Source: an uncultured Prochlorococcus sp. (GTDB lineage Bacteria; Cyanobacteriota; Cyanobacteriia; PCC-6307; Cyanobiaceae). Taken from it: a stretch of DNA of 64,000 bases. This document shows positions 9,695 to 18,278 of this stretch, in pieces; within the stretch, counting starts at the first letter, position 1, and each line of letters starts with the position of its first letter. The translations under genes were made by a program, and so were the position numbers. The notes under the pieces were generated by a model that ran no database searches, was not told the DNA's origin, and saw only the letters and a program-made list of their open reading frames with translations. The DNA lies in assembly GCA_902572075.1 (NCBI GenBank), contig CACGER010000003.1:16468-80467 (forward strand), read 5' to 3'.

Positions 9695-9925
9695 TTAAAT
9701 TATTTTCCAGATTGCTTTGTCAGGAATTAGAGGAGATTTATATAAATTTTCTGGTTCTTTAGTTAAAACTCTCCAAGTTGGAACTCGACAAGTTACATAA
9801 GCAGGACTTTCTATTAAAACTCCTGGTTTCTCATCAAAAGTACAAGTAAATCCCTCTTTCCAATAACCACCATTATTAAGGCTACCTTTAAACCAAACCC
9901 AGCATTTTGAAGTTTTCAAAATCAA
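9695..9925 (-). CDS. Conserved hypothetical protein (picocyanobacterial)
   Basis: 76 residues with no membrane segment. Three cysteines are visible (KCWVWF, FTCTF, YVTCRVPTW) and the protein is rich in tryptophan. I know no domain for it. It stands alone on the minus strand. Confidence 0.6.
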   Translation of the reverse strand: MILKTSKCWVWFKGSLNNGGYWKEGFTCTFDEKPGVLIESPAYVTCRVPTWRVLTKEPENLYKSPLIPDKAIWKII

Positions 9926-9995
9926 TAATTTTTTGTTCTATTTTAATCAAGATTTAATTAAATCTAAAATTTATTACTTAAAAAAAATATTTTAC

Positions 9996-10259
9996 TCATT
10001 TTAGTTTTTTGGAAAAATATATTTTAGAAATTAATATCAATAGATTTAAGATCAAGGTAATTAAATTTGCTATCAATATTGGCGTAGATGAGATTTTATA
10101 ACCGTAAATAATCCAAGACAAAACGCCGATAATAAACATTATTAATGTTGTCAAAGAAACATCATCCGCTTTTTTTGTTTTTAAAGTTTTTATTAATTGA
10201 GGTAGAAATGCTGCTGTTGTTAAAATCGCTGCAAAATATCCATATATATCTACATTCAT
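9996..10259 (-). CDS. SemiSWEET / PQ-loop sugar transporter
   Basis: 87 residues with three membrane helices, the size of a bacterial SemiSWEET half-transporter that works as a dimer. The PQ-loop motif is AAFLPQLIKTLKTKKADDVS (about residues 16-35), followed by a helix with GVLSWIIYG. Members move mono- or disaccharides across the membrane. The substrate here cannot be read. It lies 18 bases from the next gene on the same strand. Confidence 0.85.
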   Translation of the reverse strand: MNVDIYGYFAAILTTAAFLPQLIKTLKTKKADDVSLTTLIMFIIGVLSWIIYGYKISSTPILIANLITLILNLLILISKIYFSKKLK

Positions 10260-10277
10260 AGAAATATTTTTTAAGAA

Positions 10278-11012
10278 CTATTCTTTAATTAAATCAGATA
10301 AAAATCCTAAAGGATCTCTCATGTTTATTGAATATCCAAGAACATCACTTGAAAAAAATTTATAAACAACTTTATTTTGATCATTTAACAAGAAGGAAGC
10401 TCCTCTTTGAGGAAGGTATTCTTCATCAAGAATATAATCACTCCAATTTTGGATTATTTCATGCATATTGTTTAATCTAAAAGTTGCCAATTCAAATGGT
10501 CTTAAATAACCATCTCCGAAAACCTGTTTAAAAGATTTACCTGAAAAGTTTAGAAATTTTAAAACATTAATTTTGTCAAATTCTGAATAGATTTGCTTTG
10601 CTTTTTGATCGCCGGTATAACCTCTAATAACTTCTTTAATTGTTTTAAAAGAATTTATTCCTGATAGCATCAAAAGCATATTGATCCAACCTCCTAAACC
10701 TATATTTAATCCTCTTGAAACTTTAAGATTGTTATGAATTTGGTTATTAGAAACAACCATTAAATTTTCTTTACGAAAGCCAGTAAATTTGCAAAACTTT
10801 TCTTTCCCATTTTGATTGCCAATTGCAATTGCAAAAATATCTAAATTTTTATCTTGATTATTATCGATAAAACTTTTCAAATTTATTGCATATTCAAAGC
10901 TATCAAAATCTCCCAATAAACCAAATAAAACAATTAATTTGAATTTTTTATGCCCATTAAAGTTGAATTCTTCAATAAGATTTTTAATATCATTTTGAAA
11001 TTTGTCAGTCAC
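10278..11012 (-). CDS. AhpC/TSA_2-like (peroxiredoxin-like) protein without CPxC motif
   Basis: 244 residues. The thioredoxin-like fold is suggested by KFKLIVLFGLLGDFDSFEYA (about 20-40), where other AhpC/TSA_2 proteins have their CPxC active site. Here the equivalent stretch reads GDFDSFEYA and has no cysteine. The second half contains IKEVIRGYTGDQKAKQIY and LPQRGASFLLN, typical of this cyanobacterial group. A redox function is therefore uncertain despite the family name. It is divergent from flavodoxin, with 141 bases between the two starts. Confidence 0.7.
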   Translation of the reverse strand: MTDKFQNDIKNLIEEFNFNGHKKFKLIVLFGLLGDFDSFEYAINLKSFIDNNQDKNLDIFAIAIGNQNGKEKFCKFTGFRKENLMVVSNNQIHNNLKVSRGLNIGLGGWINMLLMLSGINSFKTIKEVIRGYTGDQKAKQIYSEFDKINVLKFLNFSGKSFKQVFGDGYLRPFELATFRLNNMHEIIQNWSDYILDEEYLPQRGASFLLNDQNKVVYKFFSSDVLGYSINMRDPLGFLSDLIKE

Positions 11013-11067
11013 AATGGTTTAAATATTTTATAAATTATTCTCAAAAAAATTTTTCTTACTTTGATTA

Positions 11068-11109
11068 GTATAAAATTTTACATGAAAAAGTTTTTAAAGA
11101 AATTAATTT
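11068..11109 (+). promoter_or_regulatory. Candidate NtcA-type promoter before flavodoxin
   Basis: GTAtaaaatttTAC (11068-11081) matches the NtcA consensus GTA-N8-TAC. After exactly 22 bases comes TAATTT (11104-11109), which fits the TAN3T -10 box of NtcA-activated promoters. The flavodoxin ATG is 44 bases further on. In DNA this AT-rich roughly twenty GTA-N8-TAC matches are expected in a window of this size, so only the spacing argues for function. Confidence 0.35.
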
Positions 11110-11153
11110 AACGTTTTTAGATTTTATTATTTTAATGTAAACATTTTGAAGTT

Positions 11154-11678
11154 ATGACCGTAGGAATTTATTACGCCACTACAACTGGAAAAACTGAAGA
11201 CGTAGCTGATCGTCTTCACAACTTTATCTCTTCAGCAGAAGCACCTAAAGATGTATCTGATGTGGATGATCTTTCAGAATTTGAAGGTCTTGATGGAATT
11301 ATCTGCGGGATACCTACTTGGAATACAGGTGCCGATGAAGAAAGATCGGGAACTGCATGGGATTCAATATTAGAAGATATAGGCAAACTAAATTTATCAG
11401 GAAAAAAAGTTGCAATTTTTGGCTTAGGAGATTCTTCTACATACACAGAAAACTATTGTGATGCAATGGAAGAAATTCATAGCTACTTCACAAAAGCAGG
11501 CGCTGAAATGGTCGGTTACGTAGATAAATCTACTTATACTTTTGATGAGTCTAAAAGTGTTATAGGGGAAAGCTTTTGTGGATTACCTCTTGATGAGGAT
11601 AGTGAATCTGATTTGACCGATTCGCGTCTTGAGGCATGGGCTTCTCAGCTTAAAGGTGAAATCCCCTCTTTGGCTTAA
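11154..11678 (+). CDS. isiB: Flavodoxin
   Basis: 174 residues. Flavodoxin is an FMN electron carrier that replaces ferredoxin after photosystem I when iron is scarce. The FMN phosphate loop is YATTTGKTEDVAD (7-19). FMN-stacking regions are GIPTWNTGADEE (about 59-70) and GLGDSSTYTENYCDAMEE (about 97-114). It is a long-chain flavodoxin, as in other cyanobacteria. It has its own upstream region with a possible NtcA-like site. Iron control would be expected, but I do not see a clear Fur box. Confidence 0.96.
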   Translation: MTVGIYYATTTGKTEDVADRLHNFISSAEAPKDVSDVDDLSEFEGLDGIICGIPTWNTGADEERSGTAWDSILEDIGKLNLSGKKVAIFGLGDSSTYTENYCDAMEEIHSYFTKAGAEMVGYVDKSTYTFDESKSVIGESFCGLPLDEDSESDLTDSRLEAWASQLKGEIPSLA

Positions 11679-11782
11679 ATTTTTGACAAAAAACCTAAAA
11701 AAATAGTCAATTTAATAAATTAAAACTTTCTATCCCAATTAGAGATGCCTTTTTGTATGATTGCTTGTAAATCTTAAAAATA

Positions 11783-12436
11783 ATGAAAAATTTAAAAGAA
11801 CAGAGTTGCAAAGATATTTTTAAAAATGCTTATGAAAAAAGATATACATGGAATACTGATTTCAAAGGCTATAAAGGCAAGTGTACTTATTTATTTGAAG
11901 ATAATTCTTATGAGGGTGAGTTCTTATTAGGTGAAGACTTTAAACCTGAGATTAAAAAAATAGATGAAGAAAACATAAAGAAAAGTATTGCTTCTCAATT
12001 GTTTGAAGTGTGTATTCACAGGGTAAAAAGAGAATTTAATTCAGTTCATTCAGAAAATAATTTTAATTTACTTAAAAGTTCTGAAAATGGGATTGAAATG
12101 AATGTTTCTGGGAGAAATGAAGGAGATAAGTATAGGGTTAAAGATGATTGTATTAATATGGTTTATAGAAAAATTCATGGAACAATTATTGAGATTTTTG
12201 TTGAGGAATTTTTTGATACTGGAGTTGGTTTTCTTAGTAAGAAATATACTAGTCAACAAATTAATCCAAAAACCCTAGAATCAAATTCTCAAAAAATTGA
12301 ATACAAAGATGAATTTATAAATATAGGTAAAAAAGATTATTGGATTTTAAATTCGAGATCAATAAAATATTTAAACCAAAATCAAGAAGAAGAAATACAA
12401 AAGTTTGTTTTCGAGGATTTAAGTTTATTGAAATAA
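11783..12436 (+). CDS. DUF3386 family protein
   Basis: 217 residues, soluble. The N-terminus contains FKNAYEKRYTWNTDFKGYKG, a close match to the family's AYENRYTWxxxFxGY signature. The rest has IEIFVEEFFDTGVGFLSKKY and a basic tail. Family members occur widely in cyanobacteria and plants, but their role is not established. It is convergent with the next gene, 5 bases apart. Confidence 0.78.
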   Translation: MKNLKEQSCKDIFKNAYEKRYTWNTDFKGYKGKCTYLFEDNSYEGEFLLGEDFKPEIKKIDEENIKKSIASQLFEVCIHRVKREFNSVHSENNFNLLKSSENGIEMNVSGRNEGDKYRVKDDCINMVYRKIHGTIIEIFVEEFFDTGVGFLSKKYTSQQINPKTLESNSQKIEYKDEFINIGKKDYWILNSRSIKYLNQNQEEEIQKFVFEDLSLLK

Positions 12437-12441
12437 GTTTT

Positions 12442-12687
12442 TTATTCAACCAATCTAAATCCTTTATCAAGTAGTTTTTGATAAAGAAGTCTTGCTCTGA
12501 AGGCTAAAATTTGTTCTTCATTTTCATTACTAATTACATGAAAATAATTATTGTCTAATTTGTTTTTGCTAAAACACACGTTTGCTTCACCTAATCTTAA
12601 AGTCCAGTTTTCTTCTTTAGCTAAGTGTTGATTAGGTCCTAGATCCCAAGGGCATTTTTCAGGATATTTTTCTCTTTTAGAGCCCAT
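12442..12687 (-). CDS. Conserved hypothetical protein
   Basis: 81 residues, charged and soluble. It carries KCPWDLGPNQHLAKEENWTL and a helical C-terminus (QILAFRARLLYQKLLDKGF). No known domain was recognised. It is convergent with the DUF3386 gene. Confidence 0.6.
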   Translation of the reverse strand: MGSKREKYPEKCPWDLGPNQHLAKEENWTLRLGEANVCFSKNKLDNNYFHVISNENEEQILAFRARLLYQKLLDKGFRLVE

Positions 12688-12783
12688 ATTTTTAATATTA
12701 TCTATCCAATATTAGTAAAAATTTAAAAGTATGGCTATAGATCTTTGTTCAAAGCTTTATCTGAAATGCAGTAAAGGTATTAT

Positions 12784-13422
12784 TTACTTTTTACTTGCAA
12801 TCAAGCAATAAAATGGGTCTTTACTAAAAAAATTGAAGATATTTTGGACTGGTTCATTAAACTTTTTAATTATTCTTGGCTCATTAAATCCGTTTGATAT
12901 TAGGACTTTTCTTACATATTTAATTCTCTCTTCTTCAGTGGATGAAGTCCAAATGTTGGGAGCCTTATGCCAAAATGCTCTATTTGAAAAAGATATTATA
13001 AACTTGCCATCATTACTCAAAATTCTTACGATTTCTCTAGATAAATTTTCTGGGTATTGTAAATATTGCCAAGCTGCGACCATTAAACAGAAATCAACAC
13101 TTTCATTACCTAAAGGAATTTCTTGATTTAAATTGAAATTTTGTATCCAATAAGTATCAAAAATTTTATTTTTCTCAAGTTCTTGTTTGTTTAATCCATG
13201 CCCAATAACTTTTTTATATTTTTTCTCTTGAGGTAAGTAACTATCCCAGCTGGACATTAAATCTAGGACAGTTGAATTGTCTGAAATTTCTTTTTTATAA
13301 ACATTTGATAGATATTGCCTGAAGTTCGCATCTAAATGATAAACAAATTTTGGGTCAGAATAAAATTCTTCATCATTGCTCTCATCAAGTTTTTTTCTTT
13401 GATAATTATTTAGAACTTCCAA
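12784..13422 (-). CDS. SAM-dependent methyltransferase (class I, type 11)
   Basis: 212 residues. STVLDLMSSWDSYLP fits the SAM-binding motif I loop (strand, then D-x-x-x-x-W). PLGNESVDFCLMVAAWQYLQ is motif IV/post-IV, and REIVRILSNDGKFIISFSN is motif VI. The glycine-rich motif I is replaced by LMSSWDS, as in several cyanobacterial relatives. Substrate unknown. Confidence 0.78.
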   Translation of the reverse strand: MEVLNNYQRKKLDESNDEEFYSDPKFVYHLDANFRQYLSNVYKKEISDNSTVLDLMSSWDSYLPQEKKYKKVIGHGLNKQELEKNKIFDTYWIQNFNLNQEIPLGNESVDFCLMVAAWQYLQYPENLSREIVRILSNDGKFIISFSNRAFWHKAPNIWTSSTEEERIKYVRKVLISNGFNEPRIIKKFNEPVQNIFNFFSKDPFYCLIASKK

Positions 13423-13574
13423 AAAGATTATTAAGTGATCTAATTCAAATTTAATAAATAGTTATTCATATTGTGATTCAGAAATATATTTTGCATTTAA
13501 TTAATTAAAGATTTTTAAAAAAGCTAGACATCTATTAAAAAAAAGTTAAATTAATAATTAATAATTTTATAAAA

Positions 13575-13745
13575 ATGATTGAATTCAAAAGGAGCAAAAA
13601 AAGTAGATCTAAAAATGCCCTTTTCAATCCCTATAAAAACGGAATAAGTCAATACGATATGGCATATCTTTCATCAAAAAAAGTTTTAAAAAATAAAACT
13701 TTTAATCTACAAAATGATTTTCAAAAAGATAATTTAGCTGCATAA
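13575..13745 (+). CDS. Small basic protein upstream of the tautomerase
   Basis: 56 residues: MIEFKRSKKSRSKNALFN, then GISQYDMAYLSSKKVL and a tail ending DNLAA. It is highly basic and has no membrane segment. It ends 2 bases before the MIF-type tautomerase ATG, so the two are probably cotranscribed and perhaps translationally coupled. No known family. Confidence 0.55.
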   Translation: MIEFKRSKKSRSKNALFNPYKNGISQYDMAYLSSKKVLKNKTFNLQNDFQKDNLAA

Positions 13746-13747
13746 AT

Positions 13748-14080
13748 ATGCCTTATATTAATGTTTCTACTTCAGCAAAAATAGAGGATAAGAAGAAATT
13801 ACTTGAAGAAATTTCAATATTAGTCGCGTCTTTAACAAATAAATCAAAAAGATTTGTTATGGCTAAGTTAGATGATAATTTAGAAATGTATTTTGATGAT
13901 GAAAGACCTTGTTGTTTTTTAGAAATTAAGTCGATAGGCTCTTTAAATCCTTCAGAGATGGCAAAGCAAATATCTAATTTTGTTTATGAAAAAATTGGAA
14001 TTCCAATAGATAAAATTTATATTTCTTTCGAGGATGTGCCCGCTTCATTATGGGCTTGGAATGGAAGAACCTTTGGTTAA
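13748..14080 (+). CDS. MIF-like tautomerase (macrophage migration inhibitory factor family)
   Basis: 110 residues, close to the 114 of mammalian MIF. Pro2 (MPYINVST), the catalytic base after Met removal, is present. SNKYFV/SKRFVMAKLDD, GSLNPSEMAKQISNFV and IYISFEDVPASLWAWNGRTF match MIF motifs, including the family's NGxTF ending. The enzyme is a trimeric keto-enol tautomerase. Its physiological substrate in cyanobacteria is unknown. Confidence 0.92.
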   Translation: MPYINVSTSAKIEDKKKLLEEISILVASLTNKSKRFVMAKLDDNLEMYFDDERPCCFLEIKSIGSLNPSEMAKQISNFVYEKIGIPIDKIYISFEDVPASLWAWNGRTFG

Positions 14081-14107
14081 TAATTTATTATTTTAGGTAC
14101 TAATTTA

Positions 14108-14494
14108 ATGGAAATAAATAAATTAGCTGATTTAAACAGTCTTAGAACTGCTCCTCATTTAAGCAGTAGTCAAGAAAAAAAACTATTAATAGAATTAGAA
14201 ACTAATATTTATAATGCCGATTGGATAACAATAGGAATAATGGCAGCTTCTGATACCAAAGCTATTGAAGCACTGAAATCAATTTCTAATAAATATTCCT
14301 CAATAAAATTTGGTAATTTAGATTCGCTTCATGCTGATGGATATGTTTTTTTAAAAGGCAACCAAAAAACTGGTAATGTTTTTGTTAGATCTGAGAATGG
14401 TCTGGGAGAAGGAATTTTAATAACTTGCCAATATGATGAAGATGCAGAAGAATCTAATACTTTTGGACCTTTGCCATTAGATTTTTTTTCATGA
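14108..14494 (+). CDS. DUF1824 family protein
   Basis: 128 residues, soluble. WITIGIMAASDTKAIEALKS and LKGNQKTGNVFVRSENGLGE are characteristic of the cyanobacterial DUF1824 family. The C-terminus runs CQYDEDAEESNTFGPLPLDF. No function has been assigned. It follows the tautomerase by 27 bases and may share its transcript. Confidence 0.8.
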   Translation: MEINKLADLNSLRTAPHLSSSQEKKLLIELETNIYNADWITIGIMAASDTKAIEALKSISNKYSSIKFGNLDSLHADGYVFLKGNQKTGNVFVRSENGLGEGILITCQYDEDAEESNTFGPLPLDFFS

Positions 14495-14649
14495 TTAATT
14501 TCTAATTTATGTTTATATTGGATTAAGTTTTATACTATCCAAATACCAGATAATGCTTCTCAGAAATTAGAGTTAAAAATATTTTTTGTTTTAAGTTTTG
14601 TTATTATGTTTAATGGCATTGATCTAAATTCTAAACTTCTTAAAATTTG

Positions 14650-15516
14650 ATGTTTTTTCAGGATATAATTCAAAATTTAAATAATTTTTGGTCCAAAGAG
14701 GGTTGTTTAATTATGCAGCCATATGATACTGAAAAGGGTGCTGGTACAATGAGTCCTCATACTTTTTTGAGGGCAATTGGACCCGAACCTTGGTCTGTTG
14801 CATATGCTGAGCCATGTAGAAGACCCACAGACGGAAGATTTGGTGATAACCCTAATCGTGCACAACATTATTTTCAATATCAAGTAATAATTAAGCCTTC
14901 CCCAGATGGGATCCAAGAAAAATATTTGAAATCTCTGGAATCTCTTGGAATAGAGGCTAAAAATCATGACATAAGATTTGTTGAAGATAATTGGGAGTCG
15001 CCAACTCTTGGAGCTTGGGGCGTAGGTTGGGAAGTATGGCTAGACGGAATGGAAGTTACTCAATTCACTTATTTTCAACAATGCGGGGGAGTTGATTGTC
15101 AACCAATACCAATTGAAATTACATACGGTTTAGAGAGAATTGCAATGTTTTTGCAGGATAAAGAAAGTATCTGGGACTTAAATTGGAATAAAGATCTGAA
15201 ATACAGCGATATTTGGCTTCAATTTGAAAAAGGTCAATGTTCATATAATTTCTCTGAATCAAATCCTGAAAATCTCAGAAAATTATTTGAGATATATCAA
15301 GATGAAGCAAATTCATTAATTGAAAAGAAGCTAACTTACCCCGCGCTTGATTATGTTTTAAAGTGTAGTCATAGCTTTAATTTGCTTGATGCTAGAGGCG
15401 TAATATCAGTAACTGATCGTGCCCAGTATATAGAAAAAATCAGAAAGTTAGCTAGAGAAGTCGCGTCTTCATGGATACTAGAGAGGGAACGCATGGGCTT
15501 TCCCTTAGTAAAGTAA
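14650..15516 (+). CDS. glyQ: Glycyl-tRNA synthetase alpha subunit
   Basis: 288 residues. This is the catalytic alpha chain of the bacterial alpha2-beta2 GlyRS, which charges tRNA-Gly; glyS is not in this window. The start [19 protein letters not shown] and then [20 protein letters not shown] and [20 protein letters not shown] are diagnostic. I place the start at ATG 14650; a TTG one codon earlier adds only one residue. Confidence 0.97.
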   Translation: MFFQDIIQNLNNFWSKEGCLIMQPYDTEKGAGTMSPHTFLRAIGPEPWSVAYAEPCRRPTDGRFGDNPNRAQHYFQYQVIIKPSPDGIQEKYLKSLESLGIEAKNHDIRFVEDNWESPTLGAWGVGWEVWLDGMEVTQFTYFQQCGGVDCQPIPIEITYGLERIAMFLQDKESIWDLNWNKDLKYSDIWLQFEKGQCSYNFSESNPENLRKLFEIYQDEANSLIEKKLTYPALDYVLKCSHSFNLLDARGVISVTDRAQYIEKIRKLAREVASSWILERERMGFPLVK

Positions 15517-15648
15517 GATTTATATCTCGAAAGTATCAGAATGTTATTTCCTAAGGTAAAGAAATATACATGACAAAGTGATTTTTTATTTTTGGATTAT
15601 TTCTACCAAATTTTTGTTGTAAGGTAACAAAAATAACAATTTTAATAT

Positions 15649-16677
15649 ATGAAATTAAAGAATTATTTAAAAAGGCTATTTTTTACTTCAGTGACATTAT
15701 CGCTACTTCTAAATAATCAACCTGTAAATTCTGCAGAGAAAGAGGTTAGGTTATTTTCTGGTAGACATTACAATACAGATAAAGAGGTTTATCAAAAATT
15801 TCAAGAACAAACTGGCATCAAAGTTAGATATATAGAAACAGATGGAAAAGCTATAATTGAGCGCTTAAAAAGAGAGGGTAAAAATTCTCAGGCTGATTTA
15901 GTAATTCTTGTTGATGCAGCAAGAATTGAAAATGCATCAAAGGCAAATTTATTTCAAAAAATTAATTCAAATATTCTAGAAAATAGTGTTCCAAATAATT
16001 TAAGAGATCCTAGAAATAAATGGTTTGGCCTTACTAGGCGATTAAGGGTAATCATCACAAATCCGGATATTGTGGATATTACAAAAATCAAAAATTTTGA
16101 GGATCTAACCAATCCTTCTTTTAAAGGAAAAGTATGTCTAAGAAATAGAAAAAGTCCTTATAATCAATCTTTGGTTTCTAATCAAATAGCAAAGAAAGGC
16201 GTTGGCCAAACAAAAATTTGGCTTAAGGGTTTGATATCAAATGTCTCCACTCCCTATTTTTCTGGAGATTCTTCATTAATAAGAGCTGTAGGGCAGGGAA
16301 CGTGCGGTATTGGAATCGTTAATCAATATTATGTCGCAAGGATGCTTGATGGAGTTAAAGGCCCAAGAGATGCTTCTTTAGCAGAAAAAATAAAATTAAT
16401 AATACCCAATCCTGCGCATGTAAATATAACTGCTGGGGGCATATATAAATATGCAGAAAACAAGACTGAGGCTATTAAACTTCTTGAATATTTAGCTTCT
16501 AGTGAAGGTAGTCAAGGTTTAGCTAATAAAACTTATGAGCACCCTTTAAAGGAATCAAGTCAAAATAGAATTGTTAGTAAATTTGGAGATTTCACTCCAG
16601 ATAATGTGACTATAAAAGAAATTGGCAAATTCAATAGTAAGGCAATAGAAATAATGAAAGAAACTGGTTGGAATTAA
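15649..16677 (+). CDS. futA: Iron(III) ABC transporter substrate-binding protein
   Basis: 342 residues. A signal peptide (residues 1-29, LKNYLKRLFFTSVTLSLLL then NSAEK) sends it to the periplasm. The mature protein has the FutA/IdiA layout: RLFSGRHYNTDKEVYQKF at its start and conserved tyrosines such as those in VNQYYVARM, which coordinate Fe(III) in the family. Also called idiA. The permease genes are not adjacent. It is followed by tRNA-Ser. Confidence 0.93.
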   Translation: MKLKNYLKRLFFTSVTLSLLLNNQPVNSAEKEVRLFSGRHYNTDKEVYQKFQEQTGIKVRYIETDGKAIIERLKREGKNSQADLVILVDAARIENASKANLFQKINSNILENSVPNNLRDPRNKWFGLTRRLRVIITNPDIVDITKIKNFEDLTNPSFKGKVCLRNRKSPYNQSLVSNQIAKKGVGQTKIWLKGLISNVSTPYFSGDSSLIRAVGQGTCGIGIVNQYYVARMLDGVKGPRDASLAEKIKLIIPNPAHVNITAGGIYKYAENKTEAIKLLEYLASSEGSQGLANKTYEHPLKESSQNRIVSKFGDFTPDNVTIKEIGKFNSKAIEIMKETGWN

Positions 16678-16731
16678 CAAAAATCTAAATATATTTTTAG
16701 TATAAATTTTTTAATTTATATTTTAAATATG

Positions 16732-16816
16732 GGAGAGGTGGCTGAGTGGTCGAAAGCGAACGACTCGAAATCGTTTAATAGGTAACTATTCGTGGGTTCG
16801 AATCCCACCCTCTCCG
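16732..16816 (+). tRNA. tRNA-Ser (anticodon CGA)
   Basis: 85 bases, folding as a class II tRNA. The acceptor stem GGAGAGG (16732-16738) pairs with CCTCTCC (16809-16815), with G as discriminator. The anticodon arm is AACGA-CTCGAAA-TCGTT, so the anticodon is CGA and reads the UCG serine codon. A long variable arm (TTAATAGGTAACTATT region) and GGTTCGAATCC T-arm follow. CCA is not encoded. The DNA after it looks like an accessory insertion. Confidence 0.97.
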
Positions 16817-16964
16817 TAATACACCAATTTTGCATGCAGACTTATGGTGTTATAAGATCTCCAATTAGACTGCAATTACAGGATAGTTGAGAAAAATACT
16901 TATGGTCAGATAACTTTTTGATTTTGAAATATAAGGTATTTCTAGGGAAAATATGGGTAATAAA

Positions 16965-17125
16965 TAAGTGGTACATGTTTTATTTCCATGGGGTATGAAA
17001 AGCACCCATGGGGTACATAAAAATACCAGTGCGATTTCAGCAATTTAGGAGATAGTTCAAGTGACACCTTCTTATGATGGGGGACAAGAAATTTTGATGT
17101 GGTACAGAATATTTTGATGGGGTTT
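16965..17125 (+). repeat. Cluster of degenerate ~20-bp repeats (consensus ATGGGGTACA)
   Basis: This lies in the 437-base gene-free stretch 16817-17253. Similar units begin near 16965 (GTGGTACA), 16987 (CATGGGGTATG), 17007 (CATGGGGTACA), 17076 (GATGGGGGACA), 17096 (GATGTGGTACA) and 17116 (GATGGGGTTTA). Several are exactly 20 bases apart. I found no ORF of note here. A short inverted repeat (ACACCA...TGGTGT, about 16821-16852) just after the tRNA may end its transcript. Function of the repeats unknown. Confidence 0.55.
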
Positions 17126-17253
17126 ATTGGTTGACAGTTGATCTAAAATTTAGAATATACATCTATTTTATATGGTTTATTTAGGTGATATTTAGAGAAC
17201 GCGAGAATGATATAGACTTTCAGTTACATCAAATTTCAAAATTTTTTTCGGAC

Positions 17254-18198
17254 ATGAAAAAACTTGTATACCTTTTTCTCATATTGATGTGTTTTACCAG
17301 TGGTAATTCATACTCATGGGAAAAGGTACCTGTTCCAGACTCTGTAGATAAAAAAACAAAATCCCCTTGGAATTTCTTTGAGGACTTTGAAAATGAAAAT
17401 GTAGGAAGATTGACAACCAATAAATTTACGACTAACGATAAGGGTACAGGTCTCAAACCATTTGAAATTAAAGAAGACCCTGATGGTAATACCTATCTTG
17501 CAGTGACAGTAAAAGATGGATGGAATGTTGATCAGAAAGGGTGGACAAAGGAAACAACTGAAAGAGCAGAATTTGAGGTCAAACCCAAAAGAGTATTAGG
17601 TAAAGAAATATGGATCAGTTTCAAAAAGAGACTTCCAGAGGATTTTACTCATATCGACGACAGAGTATTATTTTTTCAATTCAAAAATATGATATCAACA
17701 GGAAAAGTCAGTCCTCTGATAGGATTACGTTATAAAAAAAATGGAAATAGATTAAAAATAGGAGGACAGACCGGAGGAAATGCACGTCGATCTATGAGTC
17801 AAAAGGAAAAGGACCTTTATCGTATTGATACAAAGTATAAAAACTATGAAGGAAATTGGGTTCAAAGATGGGAAAAGTTCAGAAGTCAATATAAAGACAG
17901 AGATGTTGATGGTACAGCAAAAGTGACTCCATTAGGGGAATGGAGTACATATAAGATTGGAATCTATAATACAAGAGATAACGATGGTTTTGTCAGAGTC
18001 TATAAGGATGGGGAATTGATATTTGATTATAATGGTGTCACTTATGATTGGCGTGGAAAGTATTATCAAAGTCATATCAGACTTGGTGTCTATCGAGATC
18101 GAGTAGTTGGAGTGAGTTACCCCGACCAAACGATTCACTTTGATGATTTCATTGTTGTTTCAGATGAAAAGACTTTAGATCAGATACTCGCCAAATAG
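17254..18198 (+). CDS. Secreted polysaccharide-lyase-like protein
   Basis: 314 residues from ATG 17254. That start is chosen because it gives a clean signal peptide (KKLVYLFLILMCFTSGNSYS); an open frame extends upstream to 17185 but lacks this feature. The body fits the Polysacc_lyase (PF14099, concanavalin-A-like) type: TTERAEFEVKPKR, WISFKKRLPEDFTH, FFQFKN, LGEWSTYKIGIYNT and HIRLGVYRDR. Such enzymes cleave uronic-acid polysaccharides by beta-elimination. The substrate is unknown, and whether it is active is inference. It sits in the tRNA-Ser island and is an unusual function for Prochlorococcus. Confidence 0.72.
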   Translation: MKKLVYLFLILMCFTSGNSYSWEKVPVPDSVDKKTKSPWNFFEDFENENVGRLTTNKFTTNDKGTGLKPFEIKEDPDGNTYLAVTVKDGWNVDQKGWTKETTERAEFEVKPKRVLGKEIWISFKKRLPEDFTHIDDRVLFFQFKNMISTGKVSPLIGLRYKKNGNRLKIGGQTGGNARRSMSQKEKDLYRIDTKYKNYEGNWVQRWEKFRSQYKDRDVDGTAKVTPLGEWSTYKIGIYNTRDNDGFVRVYKDGELIFDYNGVTYDWRGKYYQSHIRLGVYRDRVVGVSYPDQTIHFDDFIVVSDEKTLDQILAK

Positions 18199-18278
18199 TC
18201 TGCGATCTTTTGATGAGCAGGTTCAAGTGGGTGTTTCTCGGTCGTGTTGATAAAGTGTTTTATTGCAGTTCTAATCAT
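18180..18278 (-). CDS. Possible 32-residue ORF or gene fragment
   Basis: MIRTAIKHFINTTEKHPLEP then AHQKIADYLASI, read on the minus strand. It overlaps the 3' end of the lyase gene tail to tail. The amphipathic composition looks protein-like, but it is short and I recognise no family. It could be the remnant of a larger gene. Confidence 0.25.
   Translation of the reverse strand: MIRTAIKHFINTTEKHPLEPAHQKIADYLASI

Noticed and set aside
11030..11060. Possible Fur box before flavodoxin
   Set aside because: AAATTATTCTCA only loosely fits the 7-1-7 Fur consensus and such AT-rich matches are common here.
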